DNA of 64,000 nucleotides from Bacteroidaceae bacterium (GTDB lineage Bacteria; Bacteroidota; Bacteroidia; Bacteroidales; Bacteroidaceae), in contig JAFXTO010000056.1 in NCBI GenBank assembly GCA_017535725.1, positions 1-64,000 of the forward strand. The letters are read 5' to 3'. This document shows positions 17,224 through 27,272 of the stretch, piece by piece. Numbering within the stretch: the stretch's first letter is position 1; each line of letters begins with the position of its first letter. The notes under the pieces were generated by a model. It was not told the DNA's origin and ran no database searches. It worked only from the letters and a program-made list of their open reading frames with translations. Made by a program: the position numbers and the translations under genes.

Positions 17224-18513
17224 ATGAATACTTCTTTAATCTTAACAAGCATTGTGGTCTTCCTCGTGATTATCATCGCGCTGGTTATCATTCTGCTTGT
17301 CGCTAAGGCATACCTCTCTCCGAGCGGTAATGTCACGATAACAATGAATGGCAAGGACACGTTGTCCGTGCCTCAGGGCGCAAGTCTCCTCTCCACCCTC
17401 GCTGCAGAAGGCGTATACCTTCCTTCGGCCTGCGGCGGTAAGGGCTCTTGCGGCCAGTGCAAATGCCAAGTAGTAGAGGGCGGTGGCGAGATTCTCGACT
17501 CCGAGAAAGGCCACTTCACCCGCAAGGAACAGAAGGACCACTGGCGTCTCGGCTGTCAGTGCAAGGTCAAGGGCGACCTCGGTATCAAGGTGCCCGACAG
17601 CGTCCTCGGCGTCAAGGAGTGGGAATGCACCGTCATTGGCAACAAGAACGTCGCAACCTTCATCAAGGAGTACAAGGTCGCTCTGCCTCCCGGAGAGCAC
17701 ATGGATTTCGAGCCGGGTTCCTACGCTCAGATCAAGATTCCTGCCTTCGACTGCATCGACTACGACAAGGACTTCGACAAGTCCCTCATCGGCGACACCT
17801 ATCTGCCCGCCTGGGAGAAGTTCGGTCTGTTCCCACTCAAGTGTAAGAACCCCGAACCTACCATCCGTGCCTACTCCATGGCCAACTACCCCGACGAGGG
17901 CGACATCATCACCCTCAACGTGCGTATCGCCACACCTCCCTTCAAGCCGAAGGATCAGGGTCCTGGCTTCATGGATGTCAACCCGGGTATCGCTTCTTCG
18001 TACATCTTCAGCCTGAAGCCTGGTGACAAGGTCATCATGAGCGGCCCTTATGGTGAGTTCCGTCCTCAGTACGGCACAGGCCGCGAGATGATTTGGGTCG
18101 GCGGTGGTGCTGGGATGGCACCTCTGCGTGCTCAGATTATGCACATGTTGAAGGGTCACGGCGTGAAGGACGAAGACCGCAAGCGCCCCATGCACTATTT
18201 CTATGGTGCCCGTGCGTTGGAGGAGATTCCTTTCCTCGACGACTTCCTCCAGTTGGAGAAGGACTTCCCCAACTTCCACTTCCACCTTGCTCTCGACCGT
18301 CCCGATCCCAAGGCCGACGCAGCTGGCATCAAATATACCCCGGGCTTCGTGGCACCCGTTATGGGCGACACCTACCTCAAGGCTCACGAGGCACCTGAAG
18401 ACTGCGAGTACTACCTCTGCGGTCCTCCAATGATGGCCAAGACCGTCCTCGACCTCCTGCACAGCCTCGGCGTCGAAGACGATATGATTCGATTTGACAA
18501 CTTTGGCGGCTAA
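17224..18513 (+). CDS. nqrF: Na+-translocating NADH:quinone reductase subunit F
   Basis: 429 residues. An N-terminal membrane helix (about 5-28) is followed by a 2Fe-2S ferredoxin domain with cluster cysteines C70, C76, C79 and C111. An FAD domain (RAYSMANYP) and a NADH-binding domain (GGGAGMAPLRAQ near residue 290, YYLCGPPMM) then follow, ending in RFDNFGG. NqrF accepts electrons from NADH and passes them through FAD and 2Fe-2S to the membrane subunits. It is the last nqr gene and is followed by a strong hairpin. Confidence 0.97.
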   Translation: MNTSLILTSIVVFLVIIIALVIILLVAKAYLSPSGNVTITMNGKDTLSVPQGASLLSTLAAEGVYLPSACGGKGSCGQCKCQVVEGGGEILDSEKGHFTRKEQKDHWRLGCQCKVKGDLGIKVPDSVLGVKEWECTVIGNKNVATFIKEYKVALPPGEHMDFEPGSYAQIKIPAFDCIDYDKDFDKSLIGDTYLPAWEKFGLFPLKCKNPEPTIRAYSMANYPDEGDIITLNVRIATPPFKPKDQGPGFMDVNPGIASSYIFSLKPGDKVIMSGPYGEFRPQYGTGREMIWVGGGAGMAPLRAQIMHMLKGHGVKDEDRKRPMHYFYGARALEEIPFLDDFLQLEKDFPNFHFHLALDRPDPKADAAGIKYTPGFVAPVMGDTYLKAHEAPEDCEYYLCGPPMMAKTVLDLLHSLGVEDDMIRFDNFGG

Positions 18514-18541
18514 TGAGTGCCGTGAATGCATGCATTCATCT

Positions 18542-18576
18542 AATGAAATGAGCACCACCTCGGTGCTCATTTCATT
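18542..18576 (+). terminator. Terminator of the nqr operon
   Basis: A perfect 15-bp stem (AATGAAATGAGCACC/GGTGCTCATTTCATT) with a 5-nt loop lies 29 bp after the nqrF stop. It has only short T runs, so it is a probable rather than certain intrinsic terminator. A small palindrome GAATGCATGCATTC precedes it. Confidence 0.7.
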
Positions 18577-18638
18577 TCATCTGTTGGTTATATAGTAATT
18601 CTGTTCGTCACCTCTCATTCTTCATCTTCCCATCCACC

Positions 18639-19730
18639 GTGCGTCCCCTTTTCTTCCTCCTAATCCTTCTCCTCCCCTGCGCCGCTCAGACCTATGTCTG
18701 TTGGCGCACGTGGCAACTGCTTCCTTTCCCTTTCTGGGGCAAGACCATCGTTGTGGCCTTGATGGTTATTGCCTTCATCCTTTTCTTCATATCCTTGATG
18801 CCCGTTCTCGACAAAATGCCGATGGCGATGGCCTCTGCCGTGTATAACGTTGGTACATCGTGGGTGGTAATTATGTTGTATCTGCTGATTTTGTGGGTTG
18901 TGCTCGACCTGTTGCGCCTCTGTCATATCCTACCAACAGCGTGGCTACACAACAACGCTGTGACCTCGTCAGTCATATTTGTGGCCTTGTGCGGCCTCTT
19001 TGCCTACGCCTTCGCGCACTATAATTATAAGGTACGTGTGCCCCTCACATTGCAGACGCAGAAGCCGGTGGAAAAGATGCGTATCGTGCTTACTTCCGAC
19101 TGGCATCTGGGTTACCACAACCGCCGTGCAGAACTCGCCCGCTGGATAGACCTTATTAATTCCGAGAAGCCCGACCTTGTGCTTGTGGCTGGTGACATCA
19201 TAGACCACCACTATCGCCCCCTCGTCGAAGAACACATGGAAGAGGAGTTCCATCGGTTGCAAGCACCCATCTACGCTTGTTTAGGCAATCATGAATACTT
19301 TGCTGGCGAGCGCAATGCTGAACGTTTCTTCCGCGAAGCTAATATCCAACTGCTCAGGGATTCCGTTGTTGAGTTCCGTGGACTCTCGCTCATTGGACGC
19401 GACGACCGCACGAATCCGCACCGTCGCCCGCTCGCAGAGCTCATGAAGGCTGTTCGTCCCGGCACTTACGCCCTGCTACTCGACCATCAACCCTATAGCC
19501 TTGAGGAGGCCGAGGCCGCGGGTGTTGACTTCGAATTCGCGGGTCACACGCACCATGGGCAGGTTTGGCCTGCCAATTGGATTACCGACCTTCTCTACGA
19601 ATGCGCCTTCGGTCTTCATCGTCGCGGCAACACCCAGTATTACATCTCCAGTGGCCTTGGTATCTGGGGAGCCCGCTTCCGCATAGGCACTCAGTCGGAA
19701 TACATCATTGTCGAGATAGGCACCGACTAA
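18639..19730 (+). CDS. Membrane-anchored calcineurin-like metallophosphoesterase
   Basis: 363 residues starting at GTG 18639. Four or five hydrophobic helices occupy residues 1-130, and a catalytic domain follows with the metallophosphoesterase signatures SDWHLG, GDIID, GNHEY and GHTHHGQ in order. This family (YkuE/YaeI-like) includes UDP-diacylglucosamine pyrophosphatases and other membrane-linked phosphoesterases; the substrate is unknown here. The protein ends with the family's typical YYISSGLGIWGARFRIGTQSE segment. It stands alone between the nqr terminator and the dsbD promoter. Confidence 0.85.
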   Translation: MRPLFFLLILLLPCAAQTYVCWRTWQLLPFPFWGKTIVVALMVIAFILFFISLMPVLDKMPMAMASAVYNVGTSWVVIMLYLLILWVVLDLLRLCHILPTAWLHNNAVTSSVIFVALCGLFAYAFAHYNYKVRVPLTLQTQKPVEKMRIVLTSDWHLGYHNRRAELARWIDLINSEKPDLVLVAGDIIDHHYRPLVEEHMEEEFHRLQAPIYACLGNHEYFAGERNAERFFREANIQLLRDSVVEFRGLSLIGRDDRTNPHRRPLAELMKAVRPGTYALLLDHQPYSLEEAEAAGVDFEFAGHTHHGQVWPANWITDLLYECAFGLHRRGNTQYYISSGLGIWGARFRIGTQSEYIIVEIGTD

Positions 19731-19902
19731 TCTCAGTATTTCTTCTTTGTGCTCATAAACCGATATTTACGACGACAAGTAGGTGCTAATAATTAGTTTA
19801 TTAGAAGTTGCCTAAAAAGTGTAGACAGGGGGCGTGAAAGAAGGATAAAAAAAAGAGAAAGGAAGAAAAATGAAGTCCTAAAACAAATTATCAGGATAAA
19901 TT

Positions 19903-19933
19903 TTTGTTGTTCGGTAGAAAAGCAGTATTTTTG
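19903..19933 (+). promoter_or_regulatory. Promoter for dsbD-like gene
   Basis: TTTG at 19903-19906 and TATTTTTG at 19926-19933 are spaced by 19 bp, matching the Bacteroidota -33/-7 consensus. They lie 29 bp upstream of the ATG. The rest of the 232-bp spacer before it shows nothing else I can name. Confidence 0.75.
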
Positions 19934-19962
19934 CAGCAAATTTATGTGAAAATCCTATAACG

Positions 19963-22083
19963 ATGAAAAAGTTTTTCTGCACCTTTTTCTTATTGCTCGC
20001 GTGCGCGATAGTGTTCGCTCAGAGTCCAGTTAAAGCCACAGTGACTCAGAAACCCGTAAGCGGACATGATGACCTCATAGACCTCATCTTCTCCTTCGCC
20101 ATCGACCCCGGCTGGCACGTCTATGGCCCCGATAACGATGGCGGTCCAACGGCGATGTCATTCAATATCGAGCAGCTGGAGGGTGCAAAGCTGGAAGGTG
20201 TCCTTCGTTTGGCTCCAGTACCAAAGCGGGTGTATGATAATGTATTCGGTTGCGAAGTGACTTATTTCGAGTCCAAAGGAACCGCCACACAACGTCTGCG
20301 ACTCACAGGAGGAGCCTGGAAAGCCGCGGGCTATTTGGAATACGGTACGTGCAACGATGAAGCTTGCATGCCACCAACGCCAGTTGAGTTTAGTTTTGAA
20401 GGAGAAGGGAAGACCCTCCAAGACCCACCCTCCGCAGCTTCTCCAGCTGGAACACTTAATAGTTCCCGCTTCGAACCACCTGTGAGGGAGGGAACGGTCA
20501 CCGATGAAGGGCGTGAGCAAGGTAAGCAAGATGAAGAGGCATCCGCGGACGAGGCCGAAACGGACACCACCGCTCAAACACAAACCGCTCCCTCCCTAAC
20601 AGGGAGGGCGGGGGGAGAGTCTTTATGGACTCCAGTCATCGACGAACTCCACGCCCTTGATGCCGCCTCTGATACTCAGTCCCGTTCCCTCTTGGGAATA
20701 TTCCTTTTAGGAGTGGTGGGCGGACTTATTGCCTTATTGACGCCCTGCGTGTGGCCCATTATTCCAATGACTGTAAGTTTCTTCCTCAAGCGTTCCAAGG
20801 ACGACAAGAAGAAAGGAATCACAGATGCAGTTCTCTATGGTTTGAGCATTGTAGTTATCTATGTAGGATTGGGGCTTCTGGTTACTCTCATTTGGGGACC
20901 ATCATCCCTCAATGCGTTGAGTACAAATGCAATCTTTAACCTTTTCCTCTTTGCGCTGTTGGTGGTCTTTGCCGCCTCGTTCCTCGGTGGCTTTGAAATC
21001 ATGCTGCCTTCTTCCTGGAGTACAAAAATTGATGAGAAGGCCAGTTCTACTACAGGCTTACTCTCCATCTTTTTCATGGCGTTGACCTTGGTGCTCGTCT
21101 CATTCTCCTGCACAGGTCCTATTATTGGCCTCTTGCTCGTGGATATGGTCACCAGCGGATCTGTCGTTGCTCCTACTGTAGGAATGCTCGGCTTCGCGTT
21201 GGCGCTGGCTGCTCCCTTCACCCTTTTTGCCATGTTCCCTACGTGGTTGAAGTCAGCACCCAAGAGCGGCAACTGGATGAATGTCATCAAAGTTGTTCTT
21301 GGTCTCGTGGAATTAGCTTTTGCGTTGAAGTTCCTGAGTGTGGCAGATCTGGCCTACGGCTGGCGTTTGCTGGACCGCGAGACGTTCCTCTGCCTCTGGA
21401 TTCTGATATTTGCGCTGATGGGCTTCTACCTACTCGGATGGATTCGTCTGCCCCACGACGAGGATGAATACGATGATGACGGTAATGTCATCGTTCGTCC
21501 TAAGATTGGCGTAACGCGCTTCCTGTCCGCTCTTTGTGTATTGGCCTTTGCCCTCTATATGGTTCCTGGCCTTTGGGGTGCTCCGTGCAAGGCCGTTAGT
21601 GCCTTTGCTCCTCCCATGTGGACACAGGACTTCAATCTGAATCAGAACACCGTGGAGGCTTCCTACACGGATTATGAGGAGGGTATGGCGGCAGCTCGTC
21701 GTCTGGGCAAGCCTGTGATGCTGGACTTCACTGGTTTCGGTTGCGTGAATTGCCGCAAGATGGAAGCTGCCGTGTGGCCTGATGCCCGTGTGCGTCAGTT
21801 GATGACCGAAGACTACGTGCTCGTAAGTCTCTATGTCGATGACAAAACTCCCTTGTCTGACCCCATAGAAGTCACGGAAGTGGACGGCACCACCCGCAAG
21901 CTCCGCACCATTGGCGACCGATGGAGCTACCTCCAGCGCACCAAGTTCGGTGCCCAGACCCAACCCTTCTATGTCCTTGTGGATCACGACGCACGTCCGC
22001 TGGCTGGCTCGTTCAGCTACAAGGAAGACGTGCCTGAATTTGTCAGCTGGCTGGAAGGGGGACTGAAGCGGTTTAAGAAATAG
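19963..22083 (+). CDS. dsbD: DsbD-type thiol:disulfide interchange protein
   Basis: 706 residues with a signal peptide (1-19). The N-terminal DsbD-alpha domain carries a Cys pair in GTCNDEAC (C130, C135). A linker is followed by the eight-helix transporter domain with LTPCVWPIIPM and FSCTGPIIG, and then a C-terminal thioredoxin-like domain with the active site CVNC (C593/C596). DsbD carries reducing power from cytoplasmic thioredoxin to periplasmic substrates. The linker (about residues 153-220) is largely the GC-rich element at 20421-20622 read in frame, so the fold domains are left intact. It has its own promoter and no obvious operon partner. Confidence 0.92.
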   Translation: MKKFFCTFFLLLACAIVFAQSPVKATVTQKPVSGHDDLIDLIFSFAIDPGWHVYGPDNDGGPTAMSFNIEQLEGAKLEGVLRLAPVPKRVYDNVFGCEVTYFESKGTATQRLRLTGGAWKAAGYLEYGTCNDEACMPPTPVEFSFEGEGKTLQDPPSAASPAGTLNSSRFEPPVREGTVTDEGREQGKQDEEASADEAETDTTAQTQTAPSLTGRAGGESLWTPVIDELHALDAASDTQSRSLLGIFLLGVVGGLIALLTPCVWPIIPMTVSFFLKRSKDDKKKGITDAVLYGLSIVVIYVGLGLLVTLIWGPSSLNALSTNAIFNLFLFALLVVFAASFLGGFEIMLPSSWSTKIDEKASSTTGLLSIFFMALTLVLVSFSCTGPIIGLLLVDMVTSGSVVAPTVGMLGFALALAAPFTLFAMFPTWLKSAPKSGNWMNVIKVVLGLVELAFALKFLSVADLAYGWRLLDRETFLCLWILIFALMGFYLLGWIRLPHDEDEYDDDGNVIVRPKIGVTRFLSALCVLAFALYMVPGLWGAPCKAVSAFAPPMWTQDFNLNQNTVEASYTDYEEGMAAARRLGKPVMLDFTGFGCVNCRKMEAAVWPDARVRQLMTEDYVLVSLYVDDKTPLSDPIEVTEVDGTTRKLRTIGDRWSYLQRTKFGAQTQPFYVLVDHDARPLAGSFSYKEDVPEFVSWLEGGLKRFKK
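20421..20622. repeat. MITE-like GC-rich element inside dsbD
   Basis: The right end 20587-20622 is identical over 36 bases to 8058-8093 in tamB. The left end starts as AGACCCACCCTCC at 20421 and resumes as CCTGTGAGGGAGGGA at 20479, apparently split by about 48 bp that include the hairpin CAGCTTCTCCAGCTG. It is translated as part of the linker between domains. Confidence 0.75.
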
Positions 22084-22345
22084 CCCCCCCTCCCCGCCTG
22101 CCCGTCCTCAGATTAGGAGTTAATCTTCGGTCGCTCAGGACGGCTTGACATTCTTCAAGCATGAAGCGACCATAGGTCGAGCGAAGTCAACCCGTTAATT
22201 CCTTCGCTACCCCTCAAGGGGGGAGAGTGGACACCATTCAAGAACAGTATCTTTATAGAAACCTTTTAAAACATACCTTATAATGAAAACAGCTTTTCAA
22301 ATACGATCTATTCTCCCCTTTAAGGGGGAGCGGGGTGGGGGGCTT
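22082..22345. repeat. Composite GC-rich element spanning the peptidase start codon
   Basis: The left end AGCCCCCCCTCCCCGCC (22082-22098) is interrupted by a module at 22104-22206 that resembles bases 1-75. It resumes as CTACCCCTCAAGGGGGGAGA at 22207. The right end 22311-22345 (TTCTCCCCTTTAAGGGGGAG and following) lies inside the coding sequence. The ATG at 22283 falls between the two ends. Confidence 0.7.
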
Positions 22346-25300
22346 TGTCTCCTTGTCGCTCTGTTCTTCAACCTTTCCGCCACGGCTCAGCCTGGCACGT
22401 GGGACATGGAGAAATACCCCGACCTGCCCGATCCTAATCCGAAGAATATCAACTATGAACTCTATCGGAAAATGGTCAGACGGGTGAAGCGTGCAGAAGC
22501 TCAGGGCAAACGCCGTCCAGACCACGTGAACAATGCCTTGAACCCCTCGTTTCCGCCCATTATCAATCAGAGTGGAGGTTCGTGCGGTGCTGCTTCGAGT
22601 ATCTATTATCAGTTCACCAACCAAATCAACACCGCCCGTTTCACAGCTGCTGACAGCGACGAACGGCGCTATTCCACTCATTTCCCTTGGATGCTGAATA
22701 CCAATGGCACCGATGGCACTGGTTACGACCGACTGGGGCGTGAAGTGGGCATCGCCAGCGTGGCAGTCTACGGAGGCACCACCTACAGCCGTATCTATGG
22801 ACGTTCCGGACAGGACGATCAGGACGATGATTGCGGATGGATGCAAGGCTACGACAGCTGGTTTGCCACTATGCACAATCGCATCCTAACGGGTAACAGT
22901 TTCCCCATGAACTGCGGCACTGATGAGGGTCGGGAAATTGTCAAGAACTATCTTTGGAACCGCTGTGGCGACGATAGCTATGCATCGGGTGGCATTTGCG
23001 GTATTGGCGTAGCAGCAGGGCCTTTCGAGGGAAATATCCCGAAGACGGAGACCAACGATGCAGTAGGTGTCACTGGTATGAAGTATGTTACCGACTGGAA
23101 CGAGACTTACAACCACGCGATGACCATCGTAGGATACGACGACCGCATCGAGTTCGACCTCGACGGAAACGGCATTATTGGCGAAGCCAAGAACGCTGAT
23201 GGGGACAACGAGGTGGGAGCGTGGATTATCTGTAACTCCTGGGGTGATGGTTACGCCAACAATGGTTTCATCTATTGTCCCTACGAAAAATCCAATTGCG
23301 TAAAGGGTTGGCCCAAGGAGAACAGCTTCACGCCAGGCTTCTACGATGTGATGCGTGACTATCGTCCCCTACGCACCCTGCGAGTCCTGATGGAGTACAG
23401 CCATCGTTCGGAAATCGCCCTGAATGTGGGCGTGGCTCAAGATGTTAACGCCACGAAGCCCGAGAAATCCATCATCCTGACTCACTTCAACTATTGCGGC
23501 GATGGCAATCGAGGCAAGACGCAGCCCGCCCCTGAAATTCCAATGCTTGGTCGATGGGCCGACGGTCAGCTGCACACCGAGCCCATGGAATTTGGTTATG
23601 ACCTCACAGACCTCACCCAGGACTTCGATCTCTCGCGTCCCTTGAAGTACTTCTTCTGGGTCGAAACACGCTCCTGGGGTGTGGGTTCGGGCAAGATTCA
23701 CGAAGTCAGTATCCTGGACTATACCCTCGACCGCGATGGCGTAGAGGTCCCCTTCCCATTGAATGCTGCTGTGGACATTCCCAGTGCAGGTACGAAGACA
23801 GAACTGACGGCTGTTGTCTTGGGCGAGGCAGTTCCCGTTCCCAGCAACCTTGTCATCAGTGGTGAGCAACTCAGCTGGCAGTTGCAGGCAGCTGGTCGCT
23901 ACCAGGCCGACTCCTATAATATATACAGAAATGGTGAATTGCAGACCACTGTGCTCGCTCCGTCGCTGTCCGCAACGGTCGACGGTAGTGGCAGCTACTC
24001 CGTCAGTGCAGTTTACAAGGTGAATGGCTACGACTGCGAGAGCAAGCGTTCGGCAGCCGTCATCGCTACTGTTGAGCCTGTTACGGGCGAATTTACCAAT
24101 ACAACAGCATACCTAAAAAAGGGTGCCAAACTCGTGATTCCTCACCTCGTGGAGAAGGCCACGCCCAATTTCACGCTTGAGTTCTGGTTCCGTCCACGTG
24201 TCTCGCCTTCCTCGGACTACTTTGGTATCAAGGCCAGCTCTACCAATTTCTTCTTCAAGGTAATCAATGGTGGCAGAGTTGAAATCGGTCACGATGGCGG
24301 AGATTACACCCGTTCATCAGGCACCATCAGCAGTAGCACCTATCATCATGTGGCTATTGTCAACGAAGGCCTTTCTATGCAGGTCTACATCGATGGCAAA
24401 CGCTTCATCAACTGGTCCAGTGGCTATGGTCACAAGGGTCTGGAAGGCGCCACCGATCTCGTCTTTGGCGAGACGGAAGGTACCACGACCGACTACAAGA
24501 AAGTTTACGATGCCCCATGGAATGCCGAAATCGATGAAATCCGTTTTTGGAACTGTGTTCGCACGGCAGACCAGATTAAGAAAGATATGAAGAGTGTGAT
24601 TGCTTATCCCGACCTCCATGAAGGGCTGACACATTATTATAATATGTCCACACGCACGGAGGGCGAAGACATTTATCTAATAGATAGCAAGGGAGAGAGC
24701 GATGCACAGGTGTTGAAAGCAGAAAACTTCTCAGTCAGTGATATCGCCTACGGTCAGCGTACCAATCCGTTGGACACCCTCACCTACACGGGCTTTGAGT
24801 GTTCCAATAAGATTAATGTCGGTCAGCCGTTGCCGCTGCATGATGTCAGTAGCCTGAGCACTGTGCAGTGGGATTGGACGTTCACGGGTGCCGAAAAGGA
24901 GGGTGTGACGGGAACCGTAGACCCAGTGGTCGTCTTCACCGAGCCAGGTACTCAGACCATTCACCTGAAGACCACAAACCTCTTCGGACAGGTGGCCGAG
25001 CAGACAACTGAAGTAGAAGTGCTGGCATCCCAAATGCCCGAAGTCGATTTCACCGTTCCCGATGGCGAGATAGGTGCAGGTCAGCATATCACTTTCGTCA
25101 ATACGTCAACTCCTATTGATGCCGCCACCTACGAGTGGGAGATTCAAGGTGCCGACAACCCCGTTGTGAAGACGGCGAATGCAGCGGCAACCTTCTCAGC
25201 CATAGGCTCCTACGAAGTCAAGCTGACAGCCTATAACAGCCTTGGAAGTGCCTCGAAGACAAAGACCGTTGAGGTGGTGGGTGTGAAGCCGCAGGCGGCC

Positions 25301-26992
25301 TTCACCATCCAAAACAATATCGTCCTCCGCGGCGAGCCCATTAACCTGATTGACGAGACCAAGTTTGCTCCGCAGAAGTGGACGTGGGATATTGCCAGTG
25401 GCGTGGAAATCTATCGTGTCGAAGGTCAGAACAAGGCTGTCTCAATTGATGTCCCTGGAATTTATGATGTCACCCTCACGACCGAGAACGACAAGGGCAG
25501 CAGCGGCTTGACCCGCGCGCGAGCCGTTGTCGTATGTAATGCCGACGGACAGAACGGTCTGAAGTTCGACGGGGAAGATGACCTCGTAGAAACTGATTCG
25601 CCCTTCGGCGAGACCTCTCCCAAGGAGTTCTCCATCGACTGGTGGATGTACCCAGGTCGTGTGAAGGACGCCGCTATCCATTTGGGTGATGCGGCCTCTA
25701 CTTTCCGCATCAGTGTGCTGCCTTCGGGTCAGTTCACGGTAGAAAGCAGTGGCAAAAGCGTACAAAGTACCGAAGGTACAGTTGTCTTCGACGAATGGCA
25801 TCACTATACCATCACTTTCAAGAGTGCTACCGTCACCTTCTATCGCGACGGTGAGAAATTCGGTTACGGTCGCCTGACAGGTGTCTCGACGCTGCCTGTT
25901 CTCTCGCGCTTCACTATAGGTGGATCCGAACGTCCCGTCAACGCATTCATCGATGAACTGCGCATCTGGAACTACGCTATCGCCCAGAAGAAGATTCTCG
26001 ACCTCGCAAACTCACCCGTCAGCAATCCTGAGACGAACGACTCGCTGCTGCTCTACTACGACTTCAACCAGAACGGAGGCGATGTCATCGATCGTTCGGG
26101 TCATGGTCTTACGGGCAAGCGGCTCAACTTCGGGCCCGACGGCGATGCGTGGGAAAGCACGAAGGGTATCTTCTGCCTGAATCCGAAGGGGACGACAAAT
26201 GATGTTTCGGCCACCTACCTGAAGAACTACAAGCATCCCTTCAAGAGTAGCGGCACCTGCAATCCTAACAACAGCTCTCGCTACCTCCGTCTGCTGATGA
26301 ACAAAACCACTTCGCCGTGGATACAGAAGAACACCGTTCAGAAAGGTAGTATCTACACGGAGTGGCATGTAGATGCAGAAAAGAACAGCTATTTCACTCT
26401 GGAGGATTCCTACTCTGGTTTTGAACCTGTCATCAAGGATCTTATGGCTTATCAGACCGTGGAACTGCCCGCCGGTGCCTACACGTTTATTGCCGACCGC
26501 GACGGTGATGACTATTACTATAACTGGCTGACGGATGGCACCTACGTTGCTGCCGCTGTGGGCGATGAGTTGCCTGTTACCGCCGACCTCGAGACACAGG
26601 CTCTGGCGTGGTCCAAGCTGAGCGAGACCGGAGCCATCTCCTTCTTCCTCGATGAACCTACGAAGGTCAGTCTTGGTGTCATCGCCAATATGAGTGACAA
26701 GAAATGTGTGGCAATCGGTAAGTTCGTCCTGCTGCAGAAACCCATCATTAGTGAAGAGGGAAATGTGATTGACCCGACGGGCGTTAGCGAGCATTTCGTC
26801 AGTGCTGAGATGACCCTGCAGGCAACGGGCGGTCTCGGATGCATCCATATCGCAGTTGCCCAACCGCAGCACATCACGGTCTGTGACCTCAGTGGTAAGG
26901 TTTTCTTCAATGAATGGATAGACAGCAACTGCTGCATTCCTGTGCGTCGAGGGCTCTATATCGTCAATAGACAGAAAGTACTTGTGCGCTAA
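22283..26992 (+). CDS. Large secreted papain-like (C1 family) peptidase with LamG and PKD-like domains and a C-terminal sorting-type domain
   Basis: 1569 residues. The signal peptide (about 1-36, ending NLSATAQ) contains the translated repeat ILPFKGERGGGL. The papain-type catalytic triad is visible as C101 (GGSCGAASS), H278 (NHAMTIVGYDD) and N318 (CNSWGDGYANNGF). A laminin-G-like domain follows at about 595-780, two or three PKD-like repeats at about 830-1080, a second laminin-G-like domain at about 1090-1290, and a C-terminal 70-residue domain ending GLYIVNRQKVLVR like type IX secretion signals. A secreted or surface protease acting on bulky protein or glycoprotein is inferred; the substrate is unknown. 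Confidence 0.85.
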   Translation: MKTAFQIRSILPFKGERGGGLCLLVALFFNLSATAQPGTWDMEKYPDLPDPNPKNINYELYRKMVRRVKRAEAQGKRRPDHVNNALNPSFPPIINQSGGSCGAASSIYYQFTNQINTARFTAADSDERRYSTHFPWMLNTNGTDGTGYDRLGREVGIASVAVYGGTTYSRIYGRSGQDDQDDDCGWMQGYDSWFATMHNRILTGNSFPMNCGTDEGREIVKNYLWNRCGDDSYASGGICGIGVAAGPFEGNIPKTETNDAVGVTGMKYVTDWNETYNHAMTIVGYDDRIEFDLDGNGIIGEAKNADGDNEVGAWIICNSWGDGYANNGFIYCPYEKSNCVKGWPKENSFTPGFYDVMRDYRPLRTLRVLMEYSHRSEIALNVGVAQDVNATKPEKSIILTHFNYCGDGNRGKTQPAPEIPMLGRWADGQLHTEPMEFGYDLTDLTQDFDLSRPLKYFFWVETRSWGVGSGKIHEVSILDYTLDRDGVEVPFPLNAAVDIPSAGTKTELTAVVLGEAVPVPSNLVISGEQLSWQLQAAGRYQADSYNIYRNGELQTTVLAPSLSATVDGSGSYSVSAVYKVNGYDCESKRSAAVIATVEPVTGEFTNTTAYLKKGAKLVIPHLVEKATPNFTLEFWFRPRVSPSSDYFGIKASSTNFFFKVINGGRVEIGHDGGDYTRSSGTISSSTYHHVAIVNEGLSMQVYIDGKRFINWSSGYGHKGLEGATDLVFGETEGTTTDYKKVYDAPWNAEIDEIRFWNCVRTADQIKKDMKSVIAYPDLHEGLTHYYNMSTRTEGEDIYLIDSKGESDAQVLKAENFSVSDIAYGQRTNPLDTLTYTGFECSNKINVGQPLPLHDVSSLSTVQWDWTFTGAEKEGVTGTVDPVVVFTEPGTQTIHLKTTNLFGQVAEQTTEVEVLASQMPEVDFTVPDGEIGAGQHITFVNTSTPIDAATYEWEIQGADNPVVKTANAAATFSAIGSYEVKLTAYNSLGSASKTKTVEVVGVKPQAAFTIQNNIVLRGEPINLIDETKFAPQKWTWDIASGVEIYRVEGQNKAVSIDVPGIYDVTLTTENDKGSSGLTRARAVVVCNADGQNGLKFDGEDDLVETDSPFGETSPKEFSIDWWMYPGRVKDAAIHLGDAASTFRISVLPSGQFTVESSGKSVQSTEGTVVFDEWHHYTITFKSATVTFYRDGEKFGYGRLTGVSTLPVLSRFTIGGSERPVNAFIDELRIWNYAIAQKKILDLANSPVSNPETNDSLLLYYDFNQNGGDVIDRSGHGLTGKRLNFGPDGDAWESTKGIFCLNPKGTTNDVSATYLKNYKHPFKSSGTCNPNNSSRYLRLLMNKTTSPWIQKNTVQKGSIYTEWHVDAEKNSYFTLEDSYSGFEPVIKDLMAYQTVELPAGAYTFIADRDGDDYYYNWLTDGTYVAAAVGDELPVTADLETQALAWSKLSETGAISFFLDEPTKVSLGVIANMSDKKCVAIGKFVLLQKPIISEEGNVIDPTGVSEHFVSAEMTLQATGGLGCIHIAVAQPQHITVCDLSGKVFFNEWIDSNCCIPVRRGLYIVNRQKVLVR

Positions 26993-27050
26993 AAACCGAC
27001 GAATTGGACAGCGTAAAACTGCTGTAAAACCTATAAAACGTGTTAAAAAG

Positions 27051-27083
27051 TTGTGCAGAACGGAAGTTTTGCACAATTTTTTT
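27051..27083 (+). terminator. Intrinsic terminator after the peptidase gene
   Basis: The stem TTGTGCAGAAC/GTTTTGCACAA (10 of 11 paired), with loop GGAA, is followed directly by seven T. It lies 59 bp after the stop. Confidence 0.85.
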
Positions 27084-27127
27084 GCCTCTTCGGAGAATGA
27101 AAAGAACGCTATTTCAATAATTCTTTG

Positions 27128-27135
27128 TACCTTTG
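27128..27135 (+). promoter_or_regulatory. Promoter -7 element for the RND efflux operon
   Basis: TACCTTTG matches the Bacteroidota -7 consensus. A leader of about 130 nt separates it from the first ATG at 27273. The -33 element is not convincing. Confidence 0.6.
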
Positions 27136-27272
27136 CGCCCGATTTGGGGAAGCAGTCTCTTTCAGAGACGGCTTTCAGTTGTGGAATGTCAAATAAAACA
27201 GCACGAATCAGACAAGAGAAAACGTAAAAATAACACACAAAAACAACAATCCATTTAAGGTAAAAAGACAAC

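Noticed and set aside
17242..18570. 442-residue minus-strand open frame opposite nqrF, and similar frames opposite nqrA and nqrB
   Set aside because: They are antisense shadows of highly conserved nqr genes, without own promoters or recognisable content.
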